DNA from: Colletotrichum lupini
Lineage: Eukaryota; Ascomycota; Sordariomycetes; Glomerellales; Glomerellaceae
Reading direction: 5' to 3'
DNA length: 64,000 nt
NCBI RefSeq assembly: GCF_023278565.1
Contig: NC_064677.1
Span: forward strand, 3,658,001 to 3,722,000
Shown piece after piece: positions 48,673 through 59,533 of this stretch. Positions within the stretch are counted from its first letter, which is position 1, and each line of letters starts with the position of its first letter. Both the position numbers and the translations under genes were made by a program. Under the pieces are notes generated by a model. It ran no database searches and was not told where the DNA came from. It saw nothing but the letters and a program-made list of their open reading frames with translations.

Positions 48673-51346
48673 TTAACTTTCTCTTTTTTTTATCGATTTA
48701 ACCGCTACAGTTAGAGGTATAATTCGACCTCGGGCCTATTTACTAAGTTGTCTCTTTTTCCCCCTTTTCTTTACTCTTTTTATATAACCTATCCCTCTAT
48801 TTATATAATAACTTTTCTATTACTTACGAATTACTCTAATCCCTTATTTAGTACTACTTTTATAAAAGCGTCTACGAGGTTATTTTTATTATTAATCTAA
48901 CGGATCTCGAGTATTTTATACTTTTTATATAATTACCTAAGGGCTATAATATCGATTATAAGCCTCTTTTCCTTTATCGTTCCTAATTTAACAAAGTATT
49001 CGTATAGTAAGTAAGAATCTATATAAATAACTATTAAAATAAGTAAAAGGCTAATTCGATCGGTAATCTTCTTTAGCGTTATTAAAATCGTATAAGAGAG
49101 GTTAACGCCGTTAACTATACTATAGACCTCCGACGCTAATATACTTCTTATTACCCGCTTATTTTTAATTAATAAGTAATAGATTATATTATTATATATA
49201 GTAAATTCGCTCTCGCCTATACTCTCGTTAACTAGGATAATAATATACCTTAATTACGAAGTAAGGTCGTTATTATTCATAAATAACTTATTAATAAAAA
49301 CGTAGAGCTTACTTATTATAAGGTCGATCGGGTAGTAAATAAGACCTCGATCGAGATTTGTTTACTATTACTTAAGCTACTTATTAAATACCTCGACGTT
49401 TCGTTTAGTTAGATCTATAGCCTATACTACCCTAGCGTAGTTAAAAGTCGCTTTAAGCTAATAAATACTTATAATATATACCCCTCGCGCGAGCTTAGCT
49501 TTATACCGCTTCTTAACGTCGGTTATATTTAGATTAACGAAGTTAATCTTCTTACCCTACCCCTTTTATTAAAAAACGATAGTTTCCCCTTTAATTATAA
49601 AAATCCTATTATTAAATATAAGGGGGGTATTTATTATAAGGACCTCTTTTAGCTTCGCTACGAAGCCCGCTTTTTAGAGCTCCTTATCCTCCTTTTTTAT
49701 AAAATTAATATTAAATAGGCCTAATATATCGTTAGTCTATATTCTAACGATCCTAAATTAGTTACTTTCGTACTCCGCGACTAGTAAGTACGGGTCGTAC
49801 GTAGAGGTAACTATTAATAGTTAATTAATATAAAAATCGTAATAAGTAGCTTACTAATAGGTGCCCGATTTTGCGAGCCTATATAGTAGCTTAAGCACTT
49901 TAATAATCGTACTTTTTAAATACTTACTAGCTATTTCCTTTAGTAAATAGGCTAGGATTCTCCTTATAAGCCCTGTAGCCGATTAAGTATAGGCCTAGGT
50001 AATATCACGGCTCTAAATCTCGTATCCCTTCTTCTATAGTAATACTATTAGTATTATTATTAATCATTAGCTATAGCGCTATATAATAAGTAATTATATA
50101 AGTAGCGTCGCCTTTTTAACGTCGCCGTACCCCTAAATTACGTATCTAGACTTCTCATATAGCTAAGGTATTCCTTTCTTTTTAATCTTACGAACTATTC
50201 GTAATTTAAATATATAGAGGTTTATATATTTTTCTAAGTTATATAGGATAAATCGATAGACCCCTCGATCGCAAAGAGTATTTACTTCGATAAGATCTAA
50301 TCCTTTATACGGCTTTTTAGTAATTATAATTACGCCTTCTTTATATAGTTTAACCGCTAGCTCGAAATCGGCTTTTTTTATTATTATATAAAAGGTATTA
50401 ATTACCTCGTTATTAGTAATAAATTACTACGTTAGGGCTTACTGTCGTAATCTTTTACGACGTCTCGTTAGTAATATTAGTACTCTTTTAGTAATATCCT
50501 CTTCCTCGTCGTCTATTAATACTACTACGACGATTTTATTAAGGATAATTTCCTATACTTCTACCGCGGGTTATATAGTTTCCCCTAGCTCTTCTTTTTC
50601 TTATAAGTTAAAAATTACCTCGTTAAGATCTATATAGTACGGTCTAATTACTATAATTAATACTTCGAGTAGCTAGTTACGATCTCTCGCGACTATATAA
50701 GAGCGCTCGTTAATAGAAATTAACTTATATAGCCCAGTTTACTATTAGGTAATTTCGTACTATACTCGTATATCCGAATTTAGTAGTATATCTAGATTAT
50801 CCCCTATATTAGGCCTATTGTGCGTAGTAATTACCTCGTTAACTTACTTTTTTATATTTACCTCGCGCAGTGCCCGCATTACTTTTTTAACTACTCGGGC
50901 TCGTTAGTTTATGCTTAGCGATAGTAGTAAGGCTAAGGTCGTTCTTAAATATACTCTAAATACTAATAGTATTAGTATAAGTCCGTTAGGCCCTATAGTA
51001 TTATTATAGTATTTAAGTACTATCTAGAGGCATTCGTTATTAATAAAATCCGGATTTTCCTCTTTAATAATTCTAAACGCCCTTTTTAACTACTAGTATA
51101 CTCTTTTTACCTTTCTAATACTATAGTACGCTTTAATAAGTACGACTTTTAGTTATATACTATAGGCCGTCGCATTATCCCTAAATTCTACCGACTTAAA
51201 GCTAGTACTAGCGTCGGTTCTAATACCGTCTAGCGGTCCTTAGTATATATCGATCTAGCTTTTTCGTAAGGCTACCTATACTATTTTTATTTATAAATCC
51301 TAGAGGAATTGCCCTACTTAGAAAGATATAGTTACGTCGATTATTC

Positions 51347-51858
51347 TAGCACGTATAGCTTTAACGAGGTAATGCGGGATATTCTTATAAAGAATATAAA
51401 AAGTGAATATTCATATAAAAGCAAGAATATATGAATATAGGGGATATAAGCGTATATAAAAGAGGTTTTTATAGTAAAGAGAGTAATATAGTTAAATTAC
51501 TATATGAGAAGTTACTTGCTTAACGAAAGGTCTAGGTAGGCAAATACACGCCTACATATAGGCATAAAAACCTCCTACTAGAATATTCCATTGCTTATTA
51601 ATTATGATATAATTAATAAGCGTATACGTAAGTGAATGCGTAATCGTAGTACGTAATTCCGCCTCGAGTAAATTCTAGATTATTCAGTTACCTTCCAGTA
51701 CTTTCCATTGCTCACGTAAGCTTATATAAGCAGTATTGCTTACATAATCAATACCTATAATAATCTACAGAAATCGTAGATTAATATGGTATATAGTTTG
51801 CTTACGTAATATTGATAATAAGGCGAATAATAAAGTAAACAAAGTTACCTTCGTAACA
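51347..51858 (+). repeat. 512-bp inverted repeat arm A (probable nested solo LTR)
   Basis: Begins TAGCACGTATAG and ends CCTTCGTAACA. Read as TG...CA with the first G mutated to A, this has the shape of an LTR. It is the reverse complement of 52492-53003, and reading both by eye I find only the terminal position changed. It interrupts the host element between its pre-integrase and integrase parts. ATTAT words lie on both sides (51340-51346 region and 51859-51863), possibly a target duplication. A 29-bp near-palindrome lies at 51593-51621. Confidence 0.8.
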
Positions 51859-52491
51859 ATTATATATAGTACTAGCTAACTATTTAAATAGAAGATATCG
51901 ATAACGATTTCTTAGTTAAAGTTAAGCTTATTATATAATTTAAACTTAAATCTACGTAGGCTTTACGTATTTATTTAGTATTAATAATATACTTTCGTTA
52001 ACTACTCTAGCGCCCCTATTTCGATATTATTATTACTTAATTACTTTAAGAAGTTATATAGCCTCGTAACCGACGGGTGCCCAAATCTCCGGTATAGTCT
52101 TTTAAGCTTACTTTCCGTTAGGTAATTAATCGACTTCGTATTATTAATAAGCTTTATAAACGTATACCCCTATTGTCGTTCGACTATCTCAAAGTACTTA
52201 CTACTAGAGATTCTATTCCTCGTATTATTAAATATAATACCTAGTTAATCTATATCTTTTAGATATAAGAGAAATAGGGTATTAACGGGTAAAATATAAA
52301 AAATCATCGTTCCGAAGTGCGTCTCTATTTCTACTATACCTAGGGCGACGATTTCCTTACCTAGGCCGAAACTAATCTTTATAATACTTACCGTTAACGT
52401 ATTAAGCGTTACTAGCGCGATCTTTTATAGTACTTAGAATTGCCCTTTTTTTCTAGTTAACTATTACGATGCCCTAGTATCTAAGATAATC

Positions 52492-53003
52492 TATTACGAA
52501 GGTAACTTTGTTTACTTTATTATTCGCCTTATTATCAATATTACGTAAGCAAACTATATACCATATTAATCTACGATTTCTGTAGATTATTATAGGTATT
52601 GATTATGTAAGCAATACTGCTTATATAAGCTTACGTGAGCAATGGAAAGTACTGGAAGGTAACTGAATAATCTAGAATTTACTCGAGGCGGAATTACGTA
52701 CTACGATTACGCATTCACTTACGTATACGCTTATTAATTATATCATAATTAATAAGCAATGGAATATTCTAGTAGGAGGTTTTTATGCCTATATGTAGGC
52801 GTGTATTTGCCTACCTAGACCTTTCGTTAAGCAAGTAACTTCTCATATAGTAATTTAACTATATTACTCTCTTTACTATAAAAACCTCTTTTATATACGC
52901 TTATATCCCCTATATTCATATATTCTTGCTTTTATATGAATATTCACTTTTTATATTCTTTATAAGAATATCCCGCATTACCTCGTTAAAGCTATACGTG
53001 CTA
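52492..53003 (-). repeat. 512-bp inverted repeat arm B (probable nested solo LTR)
   Basis: Same length as arm A and, by eye, identical to its reverse complement except at the outermost dinucleotide (TATTACG here against TGTTACG). The 633-bp spacer between the arms still reads as host-element pre-integrase DNA on the minus strand. ATAAT occurs within one base of both ends of the arm. Confidence 0.8.
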
Positions 53004-55822
53004 AATAATCCTATAAAAATCGTCTAGGCCGTACTTTTCGTTTACGTAAAATATCTATACGAGCTTAGTATTCGAGGGATCTAAGTAGTATAAAAAGGAC
53101 CCCTCTAGCTACCCTTAGATATACTTAGTACTATGTTCTTTTTTTTTAAATATTAAAAGAGATAGCGTCTTCTCTTTAATCGTTAAGATAATAGGCTTCG
53201 GCCCTATTAAATTCGCCCTTTTAGCTACCTCCGTATTTATTATCTAAGGGACCTTCTTTTACTATTTATATATAAAAGCCTATTTATTAAGAGCTTTTAC
53301 TACCCTCTATTCGTTTAGCCTCGTATATCCTCTAAAGGCTAACGGGGCGAAAAAAGAGTAGTTAATATTTTTAATTTCGTTATAATCTAATTCGTTAGTA
53401 TAGGGGGTAAGATCTTCTTTATTTTCCGAATCTCTTATAAAGGGTATATACTTTAGGCCGCTACTTTAACTACCGTCGCTAGGTTCTATACCCCCGGATC
53501 TACCCTTATATATAATAAGGAATTAATTAAACTAACGAGGGCTAGTTTTACTATTTACTACCCTCGACTTTTTATATTATTTATATAATTTAGTACGCTC
53601 TTTTTCAAAGTAGTTACTTAACTAATATCTATCTTTTTTATAAATATAATATTACTTCTTTTATTACCCTACCTATAAGTTAAATCTCTACTTATTTAAT
53701 AAATCTAGGCCTCTTTACTAACGATTACTATATCTAGCCTCTTTTCTTTTCTTATTATATATTCAATCGACTTAATATTACTAATAAGGGCCGTTATACG
53801 CTTAGAAATAAGTTTAGCGCAGTATTCTCGCCTTAATATTAAAGCTAGATCTTAGCCTTAAGTAGAGCGTTTTATAGTCTTTGGGTACTTAATATAGGGT
53901 AATCTTTACCTCTAGTATATACTAGACTACGGTATAAAAATATCCGACTTTCCGCTCGTTTATCCCCTTATTTAGCTAGGTTTTTACTAGCTTATCGATT
54001 CGATTAATAAGCTCTTCGAGGATCTTTACTCGCAATTTACCCTCTATTATCCTAGCTATAAATATAAAAGAAATCGCTCGTAGCTTAGATAGGAGCTCTA
54101 GGTTCTTATTATAGGTCTCGAAGCGGCTTCGGATTACGTTAATTATATTAAAAAAGTCGTTTCGATCGAGATTACATACCGCTTTATAATAATAATTAGA
54201 GGCTTTGCCTATAAGTATAATATTAATTACCGAATAGTACTAGTATTCCCTAATTCCGACTTTTTCATAATAATTATAAAATATCGTTAGGGTTTTTTAT
54301 AAGACTTTATACTTCCCCCTAGAGTATAATTTCTTTTTTAAAAAGATCTTTTTAAGGTCTATAAATTGCCTCGTATTCGCTACTAGATTTTTAGTATTTA
54401 TATACGAACCCTACGTCGCTACGTACTATTAGTAACTTCGGGTCGTCTACCTCCTTTTTTATTAGCTAATCGGCGCCGAATTTCGTATTAGTAGCGGTAA
54501 CGAGTTATAGATTAAAATAAGTAGAATTATTAATTATCGTACTTTTAGTACTATATTTTGCCCCGGTATATCCTTTTATAATAATAGATTTCCGTTAGTA
54601 ATTATAAAGAGAAAATCTAGGTCGTTTACCTTTTTTCTAAATTCGTTAAAACGATTATATACTCTATTAACCTATACCTAGTTCTATAATACGAATTCCT
54701 CTTTTATAATTATCGCTATTAGTATTTCGTATAGCTCTTACGATTATAATTATACTAGTAATACCCCTCGCTTATAAAGGAATCTATTAATTACTTTCGC
54801 AATTCCTAGGCTTACGTTTACGAACTATTCGTCTAGCTAGTAACTAAGGTCGTTTATAATCTTATAAAATAGGGGTTACCCCTATAGCCCCTTTTTCTTA
54901 TAAACCTTAGTTAAATAGATTAATACTGCGTTAATTTACTCGCCGTTAGGCTAATCCGCGATTCTATATATCTACGTCCCCTAATAATCCGGGTTAATAT
55001 TTACTTATTTATAAGGGATTAGGATTCTATTTAAGATCGGGTTATATCCTCTTCTTCTTTACCCTAACTCGCTAAGGGTCGTACTCTAGCTTATACCCGT
55101 ATTAATAGTTATTAATATATTTAATTTTAATAAGGATATATTTAATCTGCGCGCAGGTCGTAATAAATCCGTACTTTCGCTACTTAACGAATTTATTAAG
55201 GTTTAGGAGATTCTTACTTCTTCTCGCTATCTTATTACTACTTTCGTTTTTACTATTTTTAGCGATTACTACTACTTTTTTAGATCGCTAGCTATTATAC
55301 TTATTAAGATCCTCTTTTTTATTTAATAAAAAAGGGTAGGTTTTAATAATTTCTTTTAATAATAGTAGCGGTAGACGTTTATATTACTATAAGAAGATAT
55401 AGTAATTAATCTTAGGATCTTTATTAATTACTAATTTCCGCTATCCCGTATACTTCTAGCCTCCTAAGCCTCGTGCTCTTTATAATCTCTAAATAGCTTC
55501 CTTAGTTAATTTCTAATCGCGGGCCGGCTATAGAAAAGTCGTTTAATAAAAAAGCTACTCGGGGTAATAATAAAAAAGCTAGTTACTTAAGTAGTTCCGT
55601 TAATTAACGTAGTTTAACGTAGTAAACGTCGACCTTTCGTAGGTAGTAAAGGGCTATAATTACTTAATTCCGTGTAGTATTTGAGAATTACCTCCTTTTT
55701 TATTTACTTCCGTAAGGTTAATTAGTACGAATCTCCTATCCCGTGCGGTATTAAAAAGTCGTCTCTTTTGCGTAGCGAGATACTTTACTAATTTATAATA
55801 GTAGAGTTTAATTACTAATTAA

Positions 55823-56025
55823 TATTAGTATCCCTATTATAAGGTAGTTAGTTCGAACCGTAGTTAATAAAGAGATTAATTAAACTATATAAATATCTAT
55901 ATAGGTGTAAAAAGGAGGTTCTAACCGTAGGTTAGGCTAGCTACGATAATCGTAAATAGGGCCCCCTAATTAGCCCCTGCGCAGTCGGCTGTATGCCGCG
56001 GTCGAATTGGACTTCCAATCCGACA
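55823..56025 (-). repeat. Long terminal repeat, right copy (5' LTR of the minus-strand element)
   Basis: 203 bp, begins TATTAGTATCCC (TG mutated to TA) and ends CTTCCAATCCGACA. It matches the left LTR along its length apart from transitions, and its right-hand third is less mutated than the left copy. Confidence 0.92.
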
Positions 56026-56030
56026 AGCCA
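56026..56030. repeat. Target-site duplication, right copy (AGCCA)
   Basis: AGCCA directly after the right LTR, equal to 48465-48469. Removing one copy and the element rejoins host DNA that carries the ULD-TPR stop codon and the HET-type relic. Confidence 0.9.
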
Positions 56031-56076
56031 TTTTCCAACGCCGTTGCACCAGCTTCATCCATCACAGTGAACCTAA

Positions 56077-57034
56077 GCGTACTTCTGTCTCAAACACACA
56101 CTCGGCTTTAGCGTCCAAAACTTCATCTACACAGCTTGTCAATGCTCGCGTAGCAAGAGCAGCTGTGAACGAGGCAACATCGATATTAATATGCCAATGA
56201 TATATGGCGAAGGATCCAAGGCCTTCCGTCGCCTTCAGGAGGAGATATCTCGAGAGACGAACGATCTGTCCCTGTTCGCATGGAAGGGCCATCCCCAGGG
56301 TTCTGTGGGATCTCAGATGTCCAGAGGCATCTTTGCGAGGTCCCCAAGCGAGTTTAGCTCCTGTTCAACAATGCAAAGGTCTGGCACGAGACAGGACTCA
56401 CCAGGCGAGTTCACTCTCACCAACAAAGGTGTTCGATTTGAGACGAAGTTGTACAAGTATACAAACGGGGCGTTTGTAATTTATCTGGGGTTTAGAATGC
56501 ACGACACACCCGTCTGCATTGTTCTCACACGCACACTAGAAGGCTTCGTTCGAAGCGAACCTTGGTCGTTGACGTACAAGCCGTCCTGGAACCTATCCAG
56601 GGTTCCCAACATTTTCGTATTCCACGTCCAAAAGGAACTTTGAAGAAGATTTTGCTCTGACTCTTGCGTTGGGATGGGCCAGTCCGCGTCAACAGCCCTT
56701 CGCCGTACATTACGGTTCTGATCGGTTGGTGGGCGCTGACAAGCTACCAACGACCAGAAACGTCCTCCCGAATAACTTCCCGGACCTTGTCAAAGACGAT
56801 CTCGACTGGGGGAGTTCGCAAGAAGAGGCATTTGAGAAGGCACTTTTGAGCATTTGCACAAACCCTCAATTTCAGGCTACGGAGGTAGAGTTCGTCACCA
56901 AGAAGATAACTGATGGGCAACGTGGCTTTCGCATGGTCAAAGATTACCGCGCCACTTTCAGGGTCGAGTTAGAGACGCACCAAGATCACAACGGCATCAT
57001 AACCTATCATGCTTCTCTGTCTGGCAAGATCTAA
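56077..57034 (+). pseudogene. Truncated, frame-disrupted HET-type (vegetative incompatibility family) gene relic
   Basis: The frame at 56077-56643 contains INMPMIYGEGSKAFRRLQEEI and SRETNDLSLFAWKG, the conserved block just after the HET domain in fungal HET proteins (usual context: LLGIFD-x-MP-x-YGEG-x-AFxRLQEEI). Upstream only a degraded FSVQNF remains; the HET domain core motifs are missing. The frame ends at TGA 56641-56643, while the same family sequence continues in another frame (NFEEDFALTLALGWASPRQQ...) to a TAA at 57032-57034. This means a frameshift or an intron I cannot place near 56590-56640. No start codon with a plausible N-terminus is visible. Intact relatives are allorecognition or immunity-type proteins; this copy is very probably non-functional. 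Confidence 0.75.
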
Positions 57035-57748
57035 AGAGTGGAGAGTCGCAATGTTATGTTGACTTTGAAATCGACATGATCAGATTCAGCCTGATGGCCG
57101 GGAGTTGAGTGTTCTATATCGCTCTATTCTGACTAATACTGAATTTCCTATGCACATCATATTCTAAGGCCGCAATATATTTAGGTATCACTGTAGGAGT
57201 TAAGACCACCGTTTTTATTTTTGAGGGACCAGTTCACCCGATCTAATGGACTTGGTCGACTATGCAACATTGTATTATTAGCCACCCATTTAACGTCCTG
57301 CCACATACAGTGTGCTGTAATTCCGGCTTTGGTCGGTTAAATATATCAAAGGAAACATATGATGGTCAATGGTGAAGCGCCCAAGAGCCACCAGACGGTG
57401 AAGATGGAATTAGCGACATTGGGAACCGGGAAGCCACGCGTAGGTGTATGCTTAAACCTTTCTCTTTTGCGGCGATCCGGTGCCTCTCGTCTCTCTTCCG
57501 GAACTAGATTTGCCTAGAGACGTGTCACTCACAACTCCTCGACTTGTCAGCGGAGATGAGTGGTTGTGATGAAAGCTAACGGGAGGCTGACGGGAGCGAG
57601 CGACGTGAAGGTACGTACTGACCACCAGACCCGCTTAATTACCACGCTAGTCCAAAACGGAGCAGGCGCATAACCTGCCTTGCGAATTTCAAGGTGACAT
57701 CTCTCTGATTTCTATCCAAACACAGCTTCACGAAGGCAGCCGATCATC
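57035..57748. promoter_or_regulatory. Intergenic region and PRP45 promoter
   Basis: 714 bases between the HET-type relic and PRP45. The first half is AT-richer. No open frame or repeat recognised; the part near 57740 is the PRP45 leader. Confidence 0.5.
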
Positions 57749-59533
57749 ATGGCCTCGATCGCAGCATCACTGGCCTCGGCCCTCCCGAAACCCAAGTACA
57801 CTGGAGAAGATGAGGAAGCTCCCTCACGCGCTCTGCAACGCGGCCCCCGTATCGTTGGTGCCGGCCAGCTGGACGAGACGCAAATCGTGCTGAAGCGATC
57901 GGGCCCTCCACCATACCAACAGCGAGCAGGATGGCGACCGCGAGGACCCGAAGATTTTGGCGACGGTGGCGCGTTCCCCGAGATACCGATCGCTCAATAC
58001 CCGCTCGACATGGGAAAGAAGGGCGCGACGACCAGCAACGCGCTCGCCATCCAGGTCGACGGCGAGGGCAAGCTCGACTACGGGGCCATTGCGCGTCAGG
58101 GCCACGCCGAAAACCGAATCGTTCATACCTCGTTCAAGGATCTCATTCCTCTTCGCCAGCGCGCCGACGCGGGCGAAATCGACCTGAGCCGACCCAGTCA
58201 AGAGGAGGTGGAAGCGACGGCGGAAAAGACGAAGAATGCATTGGCAGCACTGGTCAGCGGTGCCGTGGCCGCCCAGAAGCCAAAGACGCTCAGTGTCGGA
58301 AAGAGAAACGATCCGACATTTGTGCGATACACGCCGGCAAATCAGATGGGCGACAACTCGACCAAGCAGGACCGCATTATGAAGATTGTAGAGCGGCAAA
58401 GGGACCCGATGGAGCCTCCTAAGTTCAAGCACAAGAAGATCCCCCGTGGACCGCCAAGCCCGCCACCTCCTGTCCTGAGATCGCCGCCACGGAAGCTGAC
58501 GGCAAAGGACCAGGAGGATTGGCGCATTCCCCCGCCGGTCTCCAACTGGAAGAACCCGAAGGGTTTCACCGTCCCCTTGGACAAGAGATTAGCGGCCGAT
58601 GGACGCGGACTCCAGGACGTGGCGATCAACGACAAGTTTGCTCAATTTTCCGAAGCGCTGTACGTCGCAGACAGGCACGCCCGCGAGGAAGTAAGACAGC
58701 GTGCAGCCATGCAACAGCGTCTGGCAGAGAAGGAGAAGGCGCAAAAGGAGGAGAACCTCAGAATGCTGGCCCAGAAGGCTCGCGAAGAACGGGCCGGCGG
58801 GGGCAGACGGGACTCACGATCACGGTCACGGTCACGCAGCTACAGCGGCTCAGACTCGGAAGACTCAGACGGTTCGGAGGACTCTGAGATCCGGGAGAGA
58901 GAAAAGGCACGAAAGGAGCGCATGCGTGAGGAGGAGAGGAAGCTTCGGCAGTCACGTATGGGTGCCGAGAGGAGAGTGCAGGTCATGGCAAGAGAGCAAA
59001 ACCGCGACATTTCGGAAAAGATTGCTCTTGGTCTTGCCAAACCTACCCAGTCCAAGGAAACCATGTATGACTCGAGACTTTTCAACCAGTCCAGCGGCTT
59101 CGACAGCGGCTTCAACGAGGACAACCACTACGACAAGCCGCTTTTCGCCGCTCAAGAGGCTATTGGCAGCATTTATAACCCGCGAGCCAACATGGACGAT
59201 GAGGACGGCGAGGCAGCAGGTGATAAGGAAATGGCCAAGATCCAAAAGACCAGTCGGTTCGGCGAGGCTTTGGGTAGGGGGACGTTCAAGGGCACAGAAG
59301 ATGTCGAGGTCAGTACACCACTTCGAACGAGAGCAAAGGGCAGTGCTAACAAACATTTTCCACAGGCGAGAGAGGGACCAGTGCAGTTTGAAAAGGATGC
59401 CGGGGACCCCTTCAACGTGGACAAGTTCCTGTCCGAGGTGGAGCAAAACTCTTCGTCAAAGAGGGGTTACGGTCTTCAGGACGATGATTCTCGGCAGCCG
59501 AAGCGGGCGCGAGTAGACGAGGATGATGATTAA
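57749..59533 (+). CDS. PRP45: Pre-mRNA-processing protein 45 (SNW1/SKIP)
   Basis: Nuclear splicing factor of the NineTeen-related complex, needed for the second step of splicing; SKIP in animals also acts in transcription. 575 residues after removing a 57-nt intron at 59309-59365 (GTCAGT...GCTAAC...CACAG). The N-terminus has PPYQQRAGWRPRGPEDFGDGGAFPEI and QYPLDMGKK. The SNW domain spans about 165-340 with the name-giving Ser265-Asn266-Trp267-Lys268-Asn269 inside IPPPVSNWKNPKGFTVPLDKR. A charged Arg/Glu helix and an RS-like segment (SRSRSRSRSYSGSDSEDSDG) follow, then MYDSRLFNQSSGFDSGF and YDKPLF and a basic/acidic tail. The intron is a multiple of three without stops, so the unspliced frame stays open. 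The join DVE-AREGPVQFEKDAGDPF matches orthologues. Confidence 0.95.
   Translation: MASIAASLASALPKPKYTGEDEEAPSRALQRGPRIVGAGQLDETQIVLKRSGPPPYQQRAGWRPRGPEDFGDGGAFPEIPIAQYPLDMGKKGATTSNALAIQVDGEGKLDYGAIARQGHAENRIVHTSFKDLIPLRQRADAGEIDLSRPSQEEVEATAEKTKNALAALVSGAVAAQKPKTLSVGKRNDPTFVRYTPANQMGDNSTKQDRIMKIVERQRDPMEPPKFKHKKIPRGPPSPPPPVLRSPPRKLTAKDQEDWRIPPPVSNWKNPKGFTVPLDKRLAADGRGLQDVAINDKFAQFSEALYVADRHAREEVRQRAAMQQRLAEKEKAQKEENLRMLAQKAREERAGGGRRDSRSRSRSRSYSGSDSEDSDGSEDSEIREREKARKERMREEERKLRQSRMGAERRVQVMAREQNRDISEKIALGLAKPTQSKETMYDSRLFNQSSGFDSGFNEDNHYDKPLFAAQEAIGSIYNPRANMDDEDGEAAGDKEMAKIQKTSRFGEALGRGTFKGTEDVEVSTPLRTRAKGSANKHFPQAREGPVQFEKDAGDPFNVDKFLSEVEQNSSSKRGYGLQDDDSRQPKRARVDEDDD

Larger units (their letters stand above)
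48470..56025 (-). mobile_element. Ty1/copia LTR retrotransposon, complete in outline, RIP-inactivated
   Basis: 7556-bp element bounded by 203-bp direct LTRs and a 5-bp target duplication. It is strikingly AT-rich and has no open frame of even 60 codons, in contrast to all flanking DNA. Decayed minus-strand coding can still be read: a pre-integrase-type YRRFGHPSVTRLYNF near 52050-52110; integrase-side sequence with RRYQNRRQYQLQVGRIQGQC near 51170-51260; a GLYKLISINERSYIV-like stretch near 50690-50740; and an RNase H end with SYLLYEYFVKLGTIKEKRL near 48930-49010. The order integrase before RT/RNase H on the minus strand indicates copia. In-frame stops fall where Gln (CAG/CAA) or Trp (TGG) codons are expected, the RIP signature. 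Two 512-bp inverted sequences interrupt the integrase region. Confidence 0.92.

Noticed and set aside
51347..53003. Reading the inverted 512-bp arms as terminal inverted repeats of one DNA transposon
   Set aside because: The 633-bp spacer still reads as host copia pre-integrase sequence and the outer flanks lack a shared direct duplication, so two LTR-like insertions or an inverted duplication fit better.
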